64,000 nucleotides of DNA from Daucus carota subsp. sativus (Eukaryota; Streptophyta; Magnoliopsida; Apiales; Apiaceae): contig NC_030381.2 in NCBI RefSeq assembly GCF_001625215.2, forward strand, positions 1,761,131-1,825,130, written 5' to 3'. Below the pieces are notes generated by a model, which saw only the letters and a list, made by a program, of their open reading frames with translations, made no database searches and was not told the DNA's origin. Made by a program: the position numbers and the translations under genes. This document shows positions 1-13,384 of this stretch, in pieces. Within the stretch, counting starts at the first letter, position 1. Every line of letters starts with the position of its first letter.

Positions 1-20
1 GTTACGAGTGGGGATATTAA

Positions 21-800
21 GGTTCACATGCTGAACCTCTGTCTAGAGGAAGTCGTATCCACCATGTTTTCAAGTGTGTTGTCGGAGGTGATTAAAAACA
101 ATTATCGTGGAATGAGTATTGATGTTGATATGAAAAAGAATGTTGTACAGTAGAGAGCGTTCGAATTGAATTGTTATTACAAATATAAAATTCCACCATA
201 ACTGAAGTGGCACATAAAGCGGCACATAAAATTCCACCTTAACTGAACCGCTACATAAAGGTTCATATGCAGAACCTCTGTATATGGGAAGTCAAATCCA
301 ACAAGATTACAATTTGGTTGTTTGAAATGACTGAGAATAGTTATGGTGGAAGGAGTATTTGTGTGAATTGGGGAAAAAGTGGCACAAACACTAAAGTTCA
401 TAGTACGAACCTCTATCTATTGGAAGTCAACACCAACAAGTTTTGGTGTTGATATGAAAAAGAAGGTTGTAATGTAGAGAGCGTTCAATTTGAAGTGTTA
501 GTACAATTCTAAAATTCTGAAGCGGCACATAAAGGTTCATATGCTGAACCTCTGTATATAGGAAGTCAAATCCAACAAGATTACAATTTGGTTGTTTGAA
601 ATGACTGAGCATACTTATGGTAGGATGAGTATATGTGTGGAATTGGAAAAAAAATGGTACAAATATTGAAGTTCATATGCTGAACCTCTGTCTATAAGAA
701 GTCAAATCCACCAAGTTTGCAATTTGGTTGTTCGAAATAACTAAGCATAGTTATGATGGATTGATTATTTGTGTTCATTGGGAAAAAAGTGGTACATTAC
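21..800. repeat. 136-bp imperfect repeats with GGTTCATATGCTGAACC palindromes
   Basis: The palindrome GGTTCATATGCTGAACC or a close variant occurs at about 21, 260, 395, 534 and 670. The last four are 135-139 bp apart and each is followed by a related tract (CCTCTGT, then AAGTCAAATCCAACAAG, then TTTGGTTGTTTGAAATGA). The same block recurs at 2663-3442. Regular subterminal repeats of this kind are typical of transposase-binding regions of plant DNA transposons. I see no coding function. Confidence 0.75.
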
Positions 801-1037
801 AGATCATTTGAATGAAATATCATCACCAAAGTTAAATTTCCGATGCGAAACTTACAAGTTTCTATTAGCTACTTTTATTAATTTTTGTATCTTCGATCTT
901 GTGAATCATAGATATAGTTGGATGATTATGTTTGGAGATTTTTATTTTATTCTTCATTACCTAATCGTGGTACAAGGAGTCATGTTCCTCTTAGAAACCT
1001 TGGTCTAGGAACCTTTAAATCTTCAAGTATTAATAAG

Positions 1038-1247
1038 GGTTCTGTAGCAGAACCTTTGTGTATATTCACTTAAAAAAACGGTTCTGTAGCAGAACTTTTG
1101 TGTATATTCACTTTAAAAAAGGGTTCTGTAGCAGAACCTTTGTCTATATTCACTTTAAAAAAGGGTTCTGTAGCAGAACCTTTGTGTATATTCACTTTAA
1201 AAAAAGGGTTCTGTAGCAGAACCTTTGTGTATATTCACTTGAGTTCA
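1038..1247. repeat. Five 42-bp tandem repeats centred on GGTTCTGTAGCAGAACC
   Basis: Perfect or near-perfect 17-bp inverted repeats (7-bp arms, 3-bp centre) start at 1038, 1080, 1122, 1164 and 1207. Each is followed by TTTGTGTATATTCACTT and a short A run. The second unit has one arm mismatch (AACTT in place of AACCT). In this part of the unit the stretch is repeat, not gene. Confidence 0.9.
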
Positions 1248-1307
1248 TTTTGTAAGAATTATAGTACGAGAGGTTATTGTAGTTGAAGGTCCATCAACCG
1301 TTAAAAT

Positions 1308-1760
1308 CTAATGCAGAACCTCAAAGTCCTGATGTATAAAAATATAGTTGTCATGTAGAAAAGTCCCTATATAGTAACCAGTTGGACAATTCTTGAGAAT
1401 TATCTTAGCCTCACATTCATACTTACGAGTATTAGTCCTTCTACGTTTAATCGTTTTCCCCTCAAACCTTCCGGCGCTACTACACTCTACATATTTATGT
1501 GTCATGACTCCACCTTTGTATTTTGCAGAGCTCTTACGTACAACAAGCCCGCATAGTCGCCCATATTCAGTATAAAATTCAAATACAGCTTCAACATCTG
1601 GAAACATCTGATTAACATATGGCTTGGACTTCTTATCACATTTCGGTATCCAATATTCTTCTCCGTCAGGTGATGTGTACTTGTACGAATCCACATAAAT
1701 ATCTTCATTGAGCTCATTAGTCTCCCATGGAATGCTGAGTAGCAGATTGTGATCCGTTAT
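1308..1760 (-). pseudogene. FAR1 DNA-binding domain fragment (MULE/FRS-type), copy 1
   Basis: The minus-strand frame encodes a recognisable FAR1 (WRKY-GCM1-like zinc-finger) domain: an acidic lead, then EAVFEFYTEYGRLCGLVVRK, a basic RRRTNTRKYECEAKI stretch and a final HDN..IH in the place of the usual C-terminal HNH. FAR1 domains occur in FHY3/FAR1 transcription factors and at the N-terminus of Mutator-like (MULE) transposases. The MULE catalytic domain and SWIM finger are absent, because the frame stops at 1308 against the palindromic array. The frame stays open upstream to 2027; its first ATG is at 1956-1958, and the stretch above about 1760 looks like read-through intron. Most likely this is a truncated or internally deleted transposon gene, not a cellular regulator. 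Transcription is unknown. Confidence 0.65.
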
Positions 1761-3679
1761 TTTCAACAGATATAATGTAAGATAAACACGTAGATTGTCA
1801 AAATATATAAGAATTGGTGTGCAGCAGCAGAACCTAAAATAAAGAGACGTGAGTATACATTCATGTTTCTTCATGAACGCCCTCCATTGAGTACCAAATG
1901 AAAGAACACGGAATGTAGTGTATGGAAAAATATGAAAAACAATCTGAAAGTAATACATACAGCTAAGTTGTAACTGTTGTTTATGATTGATTTTGATTGA
2001 TTTTGATTGATTTTCAATAAATGACAATATATGTAAAATTACACCACTATCCTTATAATTGATTGTACATATTTTATACTGATTGTCATATTATTTTTAA
2101 AGATTTCCTACGTTAATCTTGAGCCATTAAATCCAAATGAATCCAACGGTTAGAATTGGTTCTATGGTTCTATTTTAAGCCTTGGTTCTCTCTAGAGCGC
2201 GCATGTTCTACAGAGAACCACTAACCATAGAACCATAGAACCACAATTTTTTAAAATTAAAAAATATATAATATATTTGTTACATAGTCAAGGGCACTAT
2301 AGACCCAAAATATTTAAGATAAAAATCAGCGCTCAATTTTGATTTGATTGACAACTTTCCAAAATTCACCGGCGCTACTACATCAGCAGCATCGAATCAT
2401 TCTCGAATCATCAAATCTTCAGCATCTTTAAATCAAGCTTCTCTGTAGAAGGTGAGAACAATTTTATACATATATATACATACACTCGTCGATGAACTAA
2501 CGAAACCATTGATTATACTTGCAGTGCACGAAGAACAGTGCAAACGAAGATTGTGCGATAACAACACAATGGATAAGATTAAGATTAGATTTTTTACCAA
2601 AACTTGTTGGTGTTCGATTGAAAGTCTTATCACAAAGCTAAAGTTACGAGTGGGGATATTAAGGTTCACATGCTGAACCTCTGTCTAGAGGAAGTCGTAT
2701 CCACCATGTTTTCAAGTGTGTTGTCGGAGGTGATTAAAAACAATTATCGTGGAATGAGTATTGATGTTGATATGAAAAAGAATGTTGTACAGTAGAGAGC
2801 GTTCGAATTGAATTGTTATTACAAATATAAAATTCCACCATAACTGAAGTGGCACATAAAGCGGCACATAAAATTCCACCTTAACTGAACCGCTACATAA
2901 AGGTTCATATGCAGAACCTCTGTATATGGGAAGTCAAATCCAACAAGATTACAATTTGGTTGTTTGAAATGACTGAGAATAGTTATGGTGGAAGGAGTAT
3001 TTGTGTGAATTGGGGAAAAAGTGGCACAAACACTAAAGTTCATAGTACGAACCTCTATCTATTGGAAGTCAACACCAACAAGTTTTGGTGTTGATATGAA
3101 AAAGAAGGTTGTAATGTAGAGAGCGTTCAATTTGAAGTGTTAGTACAATTCTAAAATTCTGAAGCGGCACATAAAGGTTCATATGCTGAACCTCTGTATA
3201 TAGGAAGTCAAATCCAACAAGATTACAATTTGGTTGTTTGAAATGACTGAGCATACTTATGGTAGGATGAGTATATGTGTGGAATTGGAAAAAAAATGGT
3301 ACAAATATTGAAGTTCATATGCTGAACCTCTGTCTATAAGAAGTCAAATCCACCAAGTTTGCAATTTGGTTGTTCGAAATAACTAAGCATAGTTATGATG
3401 GATTGATTATTTGTGTTCATTGGGAAAAAAGTGGTACATTACAGATCATTTGAATGAAATATCATCACCAAAGTTAAATTTCCGATGCGAAACTTACAAG
3501 TTTCTATTAGCTACTTTTATTAATTTTTGTATCTTCGATCTTGTGAATCATAGATATAGTTGGATGATTATGTTTGGAGATTTTTATTTTATTCTTCATT
3601 ACCTAATCGTGGTACAAGGAGTCATGTTCCTCTTAGAAACCTTGGTCTAGGAACCTTTAAATCTTCAAGTATTAATAAG

Positions 3680-3889
3680 GGTTCTGTAGCAGAACCTTTG
3701 TGTATATTCACTTAAAAAAACGGTTCTGTAGCAGAACTTTTGTGTATATTCACTTTAAAAAAGGGTTCTGTAGCAGAACCTTTGTCTATATTCACTTTAA
3801 AAAAGGGTTCTGTAGCAGAACCTTTGTGTATATTCACTTTAAAAAAAGGGTTCTGTAGCAGAACCTTTGTGTATATTCACTTGAGTTCA
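3680..3889. repeat. Second copy of the five-unit 42-bp palindromic array
   Basis: The 1038-1247 array recurs at an offset of 2642 bp, with the same arm mismatch in unit 2. The shared mismatch shows that the whole unit was duplicated as a block and that the arrays did not expand independently. Confidence 0.9.
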
Positions 3890-3949
3890 TTTTGTAAGAA
3901 TTATAGTACGAGAGGTTATTGTAGTTGAAGGTCCATCAACCGTTAAAAT

Positions 3950-4402
3950 CTAATGCAGAACCTCAAAGTCCTGATGTATAAAAATATAGTTGTCATGTAG
4001 AAAAGTCCCTATATAGTAACCAGTTGGACAATTCTTGAGAATTATCTTAGCCTCACATTCATACTTACGAGTATTAGTCCTTCTACGTTTAATCGTTTTC
4101 CCCTCAAACCTTCCGGCGCTACTACACTCTACATATTTATGTGTCATGACTCCACCTTTGTATTTTGCAGAGCTCTTACGTACAACAAGCCCGCATAGTC
4201 GCCCATATTCAGTATAAAATTCAAATACAGCTTCAACATCTGGAAACATCTGATTAACATATGGCTTGGACTTCTTATCACATTTCGGTATCCAATATTC
4301 TTCTCCGTCAGGTGATGTGTACTTGTACGAATCCACATAAATATCTTCATTGAGCTCATTAGTCTCCCATGGAATGCTGAGTAGCAGATTGTGATCCGTT
4401 AT
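3950..4402 (-). pseudogene. FAR1 DNA-binding domain fragment, copy 2
   Basis: Identical in translation to the fragment at 1308-1760, shifted by 2642 bp. It has the same truncation and stop next to the palindromic repeats, and the same open frame upstream (to 4669). No catalytic transposase domain follows it either. Confidence 0.65.
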
Positions 4403-4843
4403 TTTCAACAGATATAATGTAAGATAAACACGTAGATTGTCAAAATATATAAGAATTGGTGTGCAGCAGCAGAACCTAAAATAAAGAGACGTGAGTATAC
4501 ATTCATGTTTCTTCATGAACGCCCTCCATTGAGTACCAAATGAAAGAACACGGAATGTAGTGTATGGAAAAATATGAAAAACAATCTGAAAGTAATACAT
4601 ACAGCTAAGTTGTAACTGTTGTTTATGATTGATTTTGATTGATTTTGATTGATTTTCAATAAATGACAATATATGTAAAATTACACCACTATCCTTATAA
4701 TTGATTGTACATATTTTATACTGATTGTCATATTATTTTTAAAGATTTCCTACGTTAATCTTGAGCCATTAAATCCAAATGAATCCAACGGTTAGAATTG
4801 GTTCTATGGTTCTATTTTAAGCCTTGGTTCTCTCTAGAGCGCG

Positions 4844-5572
4844 ACCCTATATTATAAAATCTGTAATTGGCAAGTATAAATATATAGATGGACAGGAGTA
4901 AAAGCAAGAAACAAAGTAAAAAGCTAGAAACAGATAGCAATACAGTATGGAAGATGGGGAGAATTATAACATGAGCATTCCGATCACAATGCTAAACTGA
5001 CAAATTGCTGAAAGAATAGAATCAGTGACAAGGATCGAAACTATGTTTCAAAATAATATTTCAAGTTCCTTGGAATAGTTGTAATATTATATAGTTGTAA
5101 TGTACCTTTGCGAGTGCAAGTGAGTTATTATATATTTCAAAGTGTTGTAACTAAAATTATTACTAGTATCTCTAATCTGAAGCATCTAGCATTCATGATA
5201 AGGAGTGAAAAGCAAGTATAATTGAATACTACATTGCTTCTAACTTGTTCCTATATATGATAGATTTCTTTGCACTTTGCAGAGCCGATACACCTTTCTT
5301 TTGAGGCCTAAGTTGCAGTACTTTGACAGTATAGCTACCTTCATCCACACAAAAGGACTCCTCAGAGCCCGGGTGCTCGCGAGTCAGTTTAGGCGGATTA
5401 CATGTATTTAATCAATCCAATCCATGTATTTATATTTTGGGTCGAGTTGGGTTGGATTGGATCGGTACGTTACTGAACATGCACCCGCATGTTGAGTAAA
5501 TTTTACATATACTACAATTGTAAGAAGAGGACCACGAGTCCACCATCTACGAATCCCATTTCCTACTCAATC
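4844..5572. other. Spacer between the tandem repeat and the tubulin gene
   Basis: No convincing gene. A short tract near 4890 (GATGGACAGGAGTAAAAGCA) resembles one near 32694 and may come from the same dispersed repeat. At about 5368-5490 a GGGTGC...GCACCC bracketed stretch with GGTTGGATTGGAT looks like a small degenerate hAT-type MITE. The 3' part is the tubulin promoter. Confidence 0.5.
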
Positions 5573-5580
5573 TATAAATT
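5573..5580 (+). promoter_or_regulatory. TATA box of the beta-tubulin gene
   Basis: TATAAATT lies about 105 bp before the ATG at 5679. Between them is a pyrimidine-rich leader with a short direct repeat (CCTGTACAAACTCACTTCTT at about 5616 and 5643), as is common in plant housekeeping leaders. Confidence 0.6.
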
Positions 5581-5678
5581 CATTCCCTTCGAAACTAAAA
5601 CCACACTTTCTTTTCCTGTACAAACTCACTTCTTTTTTTTCTCCTGTACAAACTCACTTCTTCTTTTTCTCCGTAAAA

Positions 5679-7560
<1,882 letters not shown>

Positions 7561-7925
7561 ACTTAGACAGATAGATATTTGGTTTTTGTTTTTGGTTCTT
7601 TCGCTTGAAGTTGAAACTTGAAACAGTGTGTTTTTCATTTCCTGCCTCTGGGATATTTGCTTGATCCTGTGTTTATTTCACTTGCTTCAATCTTGTAAAA
7701 CTAGCAGATGAAAAGATTTTGAATTGGTTATAAGAATCTGTTTGTCAATTATAATCACTCTAGACATCAAATATTCTGTTTATACAAGATCTTAAGAGTT
7801 ATGACACATCTATAGCAGAAGGATAATCTATTTTGCTAAGCATCGAGGAGAAAAGTTTTAAAAAAGGACAAATTAATTGATAAAGGCTTTCTTTCTAAAA
7901 GAACTGGAACTTCTTGGTCGACTCA
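7561..7925. other. Convergent 3' spacer (tubulin / serine racemase)
   Basis: Holds the 3' untranslated regions of two convergent genes. I see no other feature. Confidence 0.6.
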
Positions 7926-10505
7926 TCAACAGAGAGAATCCCAGAGAGTGCCTAGGTCAACATTTCCCCCGGAAAGAACAATTCCAATATGGTGGCAGTC
8001 CTTCCAAGCAGGATTGCCTTTAAAACTATCGGATAGAACGGCTGCTAGACCGATGGCTCCACTAGGCTCTACTGCAACCTTGAGAATTTCATAACAAAGT
8101 CGCATGGCTTGTATTATTTCCTTATCCTCCACAACTATGATATCGTCAACCAAATCTCGAACAATAGGCCTGCATATATAATTATATCGTAAGCAACCTA
8201 AGCTATAATATGCGGATCTGAAAATTTAAATAATCAGGGAAAAGGTTTGGTAATATGAGCAGGACTTGAACAAATGGAAAGAAATAAGACTTAAAAAAGG
8301 GCAATGCTAGGTCCAATGTTACTGCAATCCTCAACATTATCTCTTCTAATAGTGATAAATTATCGTCAAAGTTGATATGCTCAGGTAAAGAAACCTGCAG
8401 TAGAATAGTGTACTTTTCGTATGGGTGACAGCAAATACTAGAGTAAGATAATTCACTTGAAAAAATCTATTAGGATGGACATATTAAATTAAAATCACCC
8501 AAATTAATCAATTGACTCGACCCAGTCATTTCACATTTTACTGTAAATTGTGATATCTTCACTTTTTTCTCTTTCCTTGAAAGTATGAATAGAGGGGGTT
8601 TTATTTTTCCAAAGGACAAAATTGTCACCGTCAAGCTGAGAGCTTTATGCCACAGGTACTTATTTTATTTATTCACAGGTTTGGGTTATGCCTTAAAATT
8701 TGATTCCAGTAAGAAGCAAATACACATAGGATGAGTTAGATAACAATTAGTGAGATGAGAAATAAACTGTACCACGTAAGATCTCCAAGAGAAGCTCGAA
8801 GACCATCAGCTATGGTGTTTGTTTCAGGCAAAGTTATAATTCTACCAGCTTTTTTGGATTGAGCTGCATCATTTGCTCCTCTGGGTTCAGCAGCAAAAAT
8901 TCGTATATTTGGATTGATGGACTTAGCCGCTAATGCCACTCCTGATATCAGGCCACCGCCTAGTTTTACATGTAAAACAATATAAAAATCATCAATAAAA
9001 TTATCAATTATCATCCTATAAAAAAAACTACAAAAGCCGCATACCACTTATAGGAACAATTATAGTGTCAATTAGTGGTGCTTGCTTAAGGAGCTCCAGT
9101 GATATGGTACCCTGGCCACTGCAAAACAACGAAACAAGTCAAAACGTATAATATACAGGCAAGGACGAGGGCTTCATGAGGTTCTGAATGGACAAGTATA
9201 TAAGGGTGTATGCTTCATGTTTTTCAATTAAAGTTGAATCAAACATTTGAGTGTCTTTTGAGACACAAAAATAAGCCTTAATTATCAACCATAGTTTTCT
9301 AAATTCTGTGAAGCGGGTATGCATGGCTTATTTCGATTTTTCAGGCACTATTCCCCATTTACCAACAGCCCACTACAAGAAAAGACCAAGTGCACTTCAT
9401 TCATTAATGGATAGAGCACAACTATAGATGTAGCACCATTGCTTCTAGTACCAATTTGGAAAACAACTATACTTTGAGTTCCAACAATTGATGATGAACA
9501 ACCAACTGGAAAGCAGTAATCAAGAAACATCATGTGTTTAGATATGTAATGAATAATTTCCTGTTTGAAGTTTCCTCCGATTCCCAGGACATGACGCACA
9601 GATAAAGTGCAATGATGTTAAGTAAATGAAAAACTTCAGAGCAATTCATTAGTATAAAACATCTTACTGTATAATAAATCTCATCATACATAAGACAAAG
9701 TCATGATATCGTATTGTGTTGCTCTATACCGTAATTGAAATGTATGGAATACAATGTATACTTCACCATAATACCTTATGATACGCTTGTCATTATATGG
9801 GTGAAGAAGAACTGCGCCAGTCTCCTGCAATACCCTGCTTGCAGTCTCTTCTCTAGACTGCATGGTAGCCTCACTCCGTATGATATGACCACCATAGCGC
9901 CTGACATTCTCAACCTTGCAATTTGGAGCATTCTTTGGTATAATTATATAAGCTGGGATGCCACGTAATTTTGCAGCCAAAGAAAGTGCAGCTGCATGGT
10001 TTCCACTATTTTCCGAAGATAAGGTGAGGAAATTTTCATATTAAGAAGTTGAAATAACTAAAATGAGAAAACAGACAAACTCCAACCTGCTATGGGTTAC
10101 AACCCCTTTAGCTGCCTGGTCATTATCGAGCGAAAGGACAGCATTGGAGGCACCTCTAAATTTAAAAGCTCCACTGTTGATAATAGAAATTGATTACTTG
10201 ATCAAATCTGTCAAAATTTCAGTAAAATCTATAAAGATGAAACAATCAAGTACAATATATTGGTGAATATATTTCTATGACATATGGTTTTATATTTTGT
10301 GTAACATCTTTATATGAAAACCTTCTTACCCTTTCTGAAAACATTCACATTTAAAGTAAAGTTTTCTTCCAGCAGTAGAATTCAGAGTTTCCGATGATAG
10401 GACTGGAGTAGTGTGTATAAATGGACTGATGCGGACTTGTGCTTCTTTTATTGCGGATATGTCAACACCGTAAATTTCACCATATCTTTCGGTGTTTACT
10501 TCCAT
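7926..10505 (-). CDS. SR: Serine racemase (PLP-dependent fold type II)
   Basis: Six exons on the minus strand (10505-10330, 10173-10087, 10005-9775, 9118-9045, 8959-8773, 8169-7926) join in phase to 332 residues, the usual length. The protein interconverts L- and D-serine and dehydrates serine to pyruvate, using pyridoxal phosphate; it is expected to be cytosolic. Evidence: FKFRGASNA with the Schiff-base lysine at residue 63, SSGNHAAAL around residue 88 for substrate carboxylate binding, the SGGGLISG phosphate loop around 189-196, and the C-terminal SGGN. The ATG at 10503-10505 gives the expected MEVNTERYGEIYGVDISAIKEA start. All splice sites are GT-AG; the donor after exon 2 (GTTGGA) is weak. 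Threonine dehydratase is the nearest alternative, but there is no regulatory ACT domain and no transit peptide. The gene looks intact. Confidence 0.9.
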
Positions 10506-11784
10506 CTTGGTGCTACAATAGAATGTGCTAAGTTTTAAAACTCAAAGGAGATCATCCTTAGTAGAGAAAAAGTTCAGGAGTTTCCACATCAAGGCCATGC
10601 TTACTAGTTACTGCTACTCGGAACTCTTAAAAGTTGAAAGCTTGTTGAAGATCCCTATACCTAATTATTAGACATCACTCGTGCCCCAATTGGTTGGAAT
10701 ACATGAAATTCGGCAAGAATTAAATAGAAATATGCACGGTTAATAATATTTTATTAGCATGGTTTATTACATTTAATAACATAAAATCTAGGAAAGAATG
10801 GTCTTAACCTTAAAACTCTTGGAAACGAAGCTAGCCCATCAATCGTCAACCAAAAAAATTGTTAAAGATGGCAACTTTTGTTACAATTCTAAAATGCTTG
10901 ATTTAGGTTTGTTAAAGATCACATTAGTTAACCTTTTCAACAAAAAATCATATCAAATTCCTAACTATCAAGATTAATTTTAATTACATTCTTACCTTGT
11001 TCTTCCTTCTAACCAACCAAATAGAGCATAACAGGCAAACAGGAAGTGTTTCACTGGTTCACAGAACATACCCTACATCTTTGCATTCTCTAACATCAGT
11101 GAAGAACCCATCATTAATTAACCAAAAAACTTGTCAAAGCTGGCAACTTTAAGTACAATTCCAAAATTCTTGATTTGGGGTTCTTAAGGATCACATTACT
11201 TAACCATTTAACAAATATTGATATCAAGTTCCTAGATTACTTTAACTACATTCCTCCCTCATTCTTTCCTTTTAACCAACCAAGCATAACAATGGGCAAA
11301 CAGGGAAGCATTTCACCGGTTCATAGATCATACCATACATATTTGCATTCTTTAACATCAGTGATACACCCAGATTGATACTAACATTATTACCTAGCTA
11401 ACAATGCTCAAAACCTCAAAACTCTTGAAAATAAAGCTAGCCCATCAATTTTTAACCAAAAAAACATGCTAAAAATGTCAATTTCAATTACAATTCCAAA
11501 ATTCTTGATTTGGGTTTGTTAATAAACATCACATAAGTAACTATTTCAACATAAAAATTATAATATCAAGCTCGTCGAGATTAATTGTTTAGCATATATA
11601 CGAGGAATATTGTAGCTAATTACATATATTATATACATAGAAGCTGATATGACTAAGAATTAAATATGAAAATGGTTACCGCAGATGAGGAGACTGAGGC
11701 AACGGAATGGAGAAGAAGAAAACGGGTCCTTTGTCAAATTTTTTAAGCTGTCTTTCTCACTGAAAATGCACAAAATGGGTATTA
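10506..11784 (-). other. Serine racemase 5' leader region with probable leader intron
   Basis: No coding frame. On the minus strand a good acceptor (CTATTGTAG) ends just before the start codon, and a possible donor (GGTAACC near 11680) follows a purine-rich candidate leader exon at about 11683-11760. This suggests a leader intron of about 1.15 kb. The intron contains the three-copy repeat listed separately. The boundaries are inferred. Confidence 0.45.
10820..11600. repeat. Three imperfect ~300-bp direct repeats in the SR leader intron
   Basis: A block reading CTAGCCCATCAAT..., CAACCAAAAAA, then CTTGATTT(A/G)GGTTTGTTAA and GATCACAT(T/A)A begins near 10828, 11110 and 11440. The copies differ by many substitutions and small indels, so the duplication is not recent. 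Confidence 0.7.
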
Positions 11785-12148
11785 GAGCATCTCCAACGGT
11801 ACTCCTAAATCATTCCCTTAACAATAATATAAAATGTGGCTCCTAGTAAGTTAATACATCGGAAAATGTGAGAACTCCAATGCTACTCTTTATATTTGGC
11901 TCCTTATTCACATTTTATATTTATTTTATATAAATGAGAGGAAAAAGTTGACTAAAAGAGAGAGAAGATTGAAGGAAAAATAATATAATATTGAGTTAGG
12001 AGCTACTAAATGCTTTTTAAAAGAAAGGAGAGAGAGTAGGCTCCTAAATTTTTAAAGAGCATCTAGTAGCCCATTGGAGCACTAAATTTTGATTTGCTCC
12101 TAAATTTTAGACTTAGGAGCTTGTTTAAAGAGCCCCTTGGAGTTGCTC
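11785..12148. mobile_element. Harbinger-type (Tourist-like) MITE, 364 bp
   Basis: Terminal inverted repeats GAGCATCTCCAACGG and ...CTTGGAGTTGCTC, flanked on both sides by the 3-bp target duplication TTA (11782-11784 and 12149-12151), fit the PIF/Harbinger superfamily. There is no coding capacity. It lies just upstream of the serine racemase leader. Confidence 0.8.
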
Positions 12149-12151
12149 TTA

Positions 12152-12743
12152 CTTCTTATTTGCACTGTGCAGTAAAATGACACGAATACATCAATACTTG
12201 TACTTCCTCCGTGCCGCGCTCTAATAAAATATAAAATACTCATAGTTTAATAAATTATTTTAATTTTTTAATACATATTTAGTATCTGAAATTTTTATTA
12301 GAAAAAATTCAATAAAATTATGAAATTATGTTTTATATGTATCCTAAAATGTTTTTCGAGCAATGAAAAAAGTGTAAAGAAATTAGGAGTCAGTTTGGTT
12401 AATGGGTATATGGAATCAGGTATAGGGTTTGTCCATTCCAGACTCACGTGTGATTGGAAAAAATAAAATATCAACTCATAAGTATGGGTTTTTAATATCA
12501 AGTGGGGAGGTGGGTATGAGATGGAGGTATGGGATGTATTCATTTTATTTTTATTTTTTGTTTCCATTTAAGTAATGAAATATAAATGTTTAGTACAAAA
12601 TTAACTCAATGATGTAAAAATATATAACAATAATATTTTTCATTAACATAAATTAATAACTTATTTTTTACAAAAATTATATATATTTGATTCCAAACAC
12701 TCAACCAAGCATATGATACACATGATACCTCAAACTATACCAA
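12152..12743. other. AT-rich spacer
   Basis: No gene or clear repeat seen; long A/T tracts and no conserved protein in any frame. Confidence 0.6.
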
Positions 12744-13249
12744 CAGTGGGTGATGTAGTGTAGTGCATGGTGTGTCACGTGACACACCATTATTTTTAAG
12801 AAAAGTTTTTTCTTTTTTTGTTGCCGGCTTATATAAATGATGATTGTACTCTTCATCTATTTTCCAAAGTTATCTCATTTGTTGCATTTTGCTAATGAAT
12901 AAAATAAATTTATTGTACTTTATATGTTGTGAAATTGTCAACGAGAGATTATTCTTTTATTTCTAGTTGCCTATAAGTTTGTTAATTTGTGGTTAAATAT
13001 AGTGTTTTACAAGTATAATTAACCTAATTCTAGTTGTTTATATTTTTTTGCTAAGAGGTAATTGTTGGGATATTGAATTTTTACCTATAATCAAAAAATA
13101 TGCTTGACAATGACACATAGATGAATTTAACTAACAAATTTTGCTTTTGGAGATGCTCTAATCTTAACGCAAAAGGTTAAAAATGCATTTTGTATGTCTT
13201 GATTATTAATGAGTGACACACCATTTATAAAATTCTGTATCCGTTACTG
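12744..13249. mobile_element. hAT-type MITE, 506 bp
   Basis: The left end CAGTGGGTGATGTAG and the right end ...CTGTATCCGTTACTG form short imperfect inverted repeats of the CAGTG type seen in hAT elements. The flanks match as an 8-bp target duplication with one mismatch (TATACCAA at 12736-12743, CATACCAA at 13250-13257). A subterminal GTGACACACCA motif occurs near both ends. There is no coding capacity. Confidence 0.65.
12767..12790. repeat. 24-bp perfect palindrome centred on CACGTG
   Basis: The half-site ATGGTGTGTCAC is followed directly by its exact reverse complement, creating a G-box (CACGTG) at the centre. One half-site recurs near 13212, at the other end of the hAT-type MITE, so this is probably a subterminal transposase-binding site. 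It could also act as a bZIP/bHLH site. Confidence 0.8.
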
Positions 13250-13384
13250 CATACCAATTTAACCCGATTCTTCGTTCCAACTCCATACCACTCTTCGAAC
13301 CAAACGATGGGATAGATCTTGTCGAACGAAAATCTTAATTATATATTTTTTCAATAGAAATTCAAAATATAAAAAGTTTGATCA

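Larger units (their letters stand above)
1..4843. repeat. 2642-bp tandem duplication of a transposon-like unit
   Basis: Positions 1-2201 recur at 2643-4843 with a constant offset of 2642 bp. All reading frames inside the two copies translate identically, so the copies look essentially identical. Copy 1 continues through 2202-2642, which gives the full period; copy 2 stops abruptly at 4843, after a GAGCGCG shared by both copies. Copy 1 may extend left of the window. Each unit holds, in order, about four 136-bp imperfect repeats, five 42-bp repeats built on a 17-bp palindrome, a minus-strand FAR1-domain fragment, and a terminal segment rich in GGTTCTATGGTTCTAT and its inverse. The near-zero divergence means either a very recent duplication or an assembly artefact. 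Confidence 0.9.

Noticed and set aside
769-1008. 79-codon open frame in the tandem repeat unit (repeated at 3411-3650)
   Set aside because: No recognisable motif; it lies between repeat arrays and is AT-rich. Its presence in two identical copies reflects the duplication, not selection.
1038-1247. CRISPR-like appearance of the 42-bp repeats
   Set aside because: The genome is clearly plant nuclear, repeats and intervening bases are both conserved (no unique spacers), and there are no cas genes. It is a tandem repeat of a palindromic motif.
9139-9600. Extra exons in the 656-bp serine racemase intron between exons 3 and 4
   Set aside because: The flanking exons join in phase to the expected protein without it, and the frames there show no similarity to the enzyme.
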